Shown: positions 6,451 to 6,587 of the stretch, one piece after another
Numbering within the stretch: the stretch's first letter is position 1
How the letters are laid out: every line of letters starts with the position of its first letter
From: Bacteroidota bacterium
GTDB taxonomy: Bacteria; Bacteroidota; Bacteroidia; B-17B0; Aurantibacillaceae
Assembly: GCA_005800865.1 (NCBI GenBank)
Contig: SYEI01000270.1
Coordinates: forward strand, 1 to 6,587
DNA length: 6,587 bases
Direction: 5' to 3'
Position numbers and translations under genes: made by a program
Notes under the pieces: model-generated
The model's database searches: none
Told to the model about the DNA's origin: nothing
What the model saw: only the letters and a program-made list of their open reading frames with translations

Positions 6451-6473
6451 CACTCAATTTTTATTATTGAGTG
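6451..6473. repeat. Perfect 8-bp inverted repeat abutting the tRNA 5' end
   Basis: CACTCAAT (6451-6458) and ATTGAGTG (6466-6473) are perfect inverted copies separated by seven AT bases (TTTTATT). The right arm ends exactly one base before the first base of the mature tRNA. It could fold as a hairpin in the tRNA leader if transcription starts early enough, or act as a DNA-level protein site. Confidence 0.6.
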
Positions 6474-6560
6474 GGAGAGGTGCCTGAGTGGCCGAAAGGA
6501 CATGTTTGCTAAACATGCGAACGGGAAACTGTTCCGAGGGTTCGAATCCCTCCTTCTCCG
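6474..6560 (+). tRNA. tRNA-Ser, anticodon GCT
   Basis: A complete class II cloverleaf of 87 bases. The acceptor stem GGAGAGG (6474-6480) pairs with CTTCTCC (6553-6559), with one G-T wobble, followed by discriminator G at 6560. The D arm is CCT/AGG (6483-6485, 6497-6499). The anticodon stem is CATGT/ACATG (6501-6505, 6513-6517) with loop TTGCTAA and anticodon GCT at 6508-6510, which reads AGC and AGT serine codons. The long variable arm GAACGG/CTGTTC (6519-6524, 6529-6534) with a GAAA loop is the serine identity feature. The T arm is GAGGG-TTCGAAT-CCCTC (6536-6552). CCA is not encoded (CGA follows), so it must be added after transcription. Confidence 0.97.
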
Positions 6561-6587
6561 CGATAAATGTAAAAAGCGCCCTTGTGA

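Larger units (their letters stand above)
6367..6473. promoter_or_regulatory. Divergent intergenic region between transporter operon and tRNA-Ser
   Basis: This very AT-rich 107-bp gap must hold the promoter of the minus-strand operon and that of the plus-strand tRNA. For the operon, TTG (complement of 6455-6457) followed after 20 bases by TATTTTAA (complement of 6427-6434) is a weak candidate for the Bacteroidota -33/-7 pair. TACATTTAG (complement of 6371-6379) matches the -7 pattern better, but it lies so close to the ATG that it would give a leaderless message. No clear operator or riboswitch is seen, and no purine-rich ribosome binding site precedes the ATG at 6366. Confidence 0.45.

Noticed and set aside
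6469..6491. GAGTGG repeated before and inside the tRNA (6469-6474 and 6486-6491), considered as an attachment-site trace
   Set aside because: The second copy is the conserved D-loop sequence and the match is only six bases; no integrase or element boundary is present.
6561..6587. Possible terminator or second tRNA start after tRNA-Ser (AAAAAGCGCCC...)
   Set aside because: Only 27 bases remain, so the second arm of any hairpin would be outside the window; the feature cannot be supported.

Overview
The window looks like chromosomal DNA of a Bacteroidota member, probably from the Flavobacteriia or Sphingobacteriia side of the phylum. The evidence is the AT-rich composition, a secreted protein with a C-terminal type A sorting domain (the type IX secretion signal), '...IAQ'-type signal peptides, start codons without Shine-Dalgarno sequences, and AT-rich promoter-like TAnnTTTG elements. 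The species cannot be told from the sequence.

Layout. Bases 3-965 (+) are the 3' part of a gene for a secreted, cell-surface or extracellular FG-GAP/VCBS beta-propeller protein ending in a type IX sorting domain. Its start lies before the window. It converges on a tightly packed four-gene minus-strand cluster that reads from right to left. The order is a lipoprotein family 5 solute-binding protein (6366-4636), an OppB/DppB/YejB-type permease (4632-3484), an OppC/DppC/YejE-type permease (3483-2194), and a secreted protein with 11 tandem tetratricopeptide repeats (2192-972). Gaps between these genes are 3, 0 and 1 bp, so they very probably form one transcript. A 107-bp intergenic stretch (6367-6473) separates the cluster from a divergent tRNA-Ser(GCT) at 6474-6560 (+).

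How the genes fit together. The lipoprotein should capture an oligopeptide or similar solute in the periplasm and pass it to the two permeases in the inner membrane. No ATP-binding subunit is present, so the ATPase must come from elsewhere. Both permeases are longer than typical Opp/Dpp subunits: the B subunit has a longer periplasmic segment, and the C subunit has an enlarged N-terminal periplasmic region plus an internal block with two extra predicted membrane helices. The TPR protein is the last cistron and may be a periplasmic scaffold linked to this transporter, but that link rests on gene order alone.

The points most worth a second look are the enlarged C-subunit permease, the TPR cistron coupled to an ATPase-less importer, a terminator hairpin whose two arms hold the stop codons of both converging genes, and a perfect inverted repeat abutting the tRNA 5' end. 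Nothing here clearly amounts to a new defence or mobile system, and no IS element, CRISPR array or phage gene was seen.
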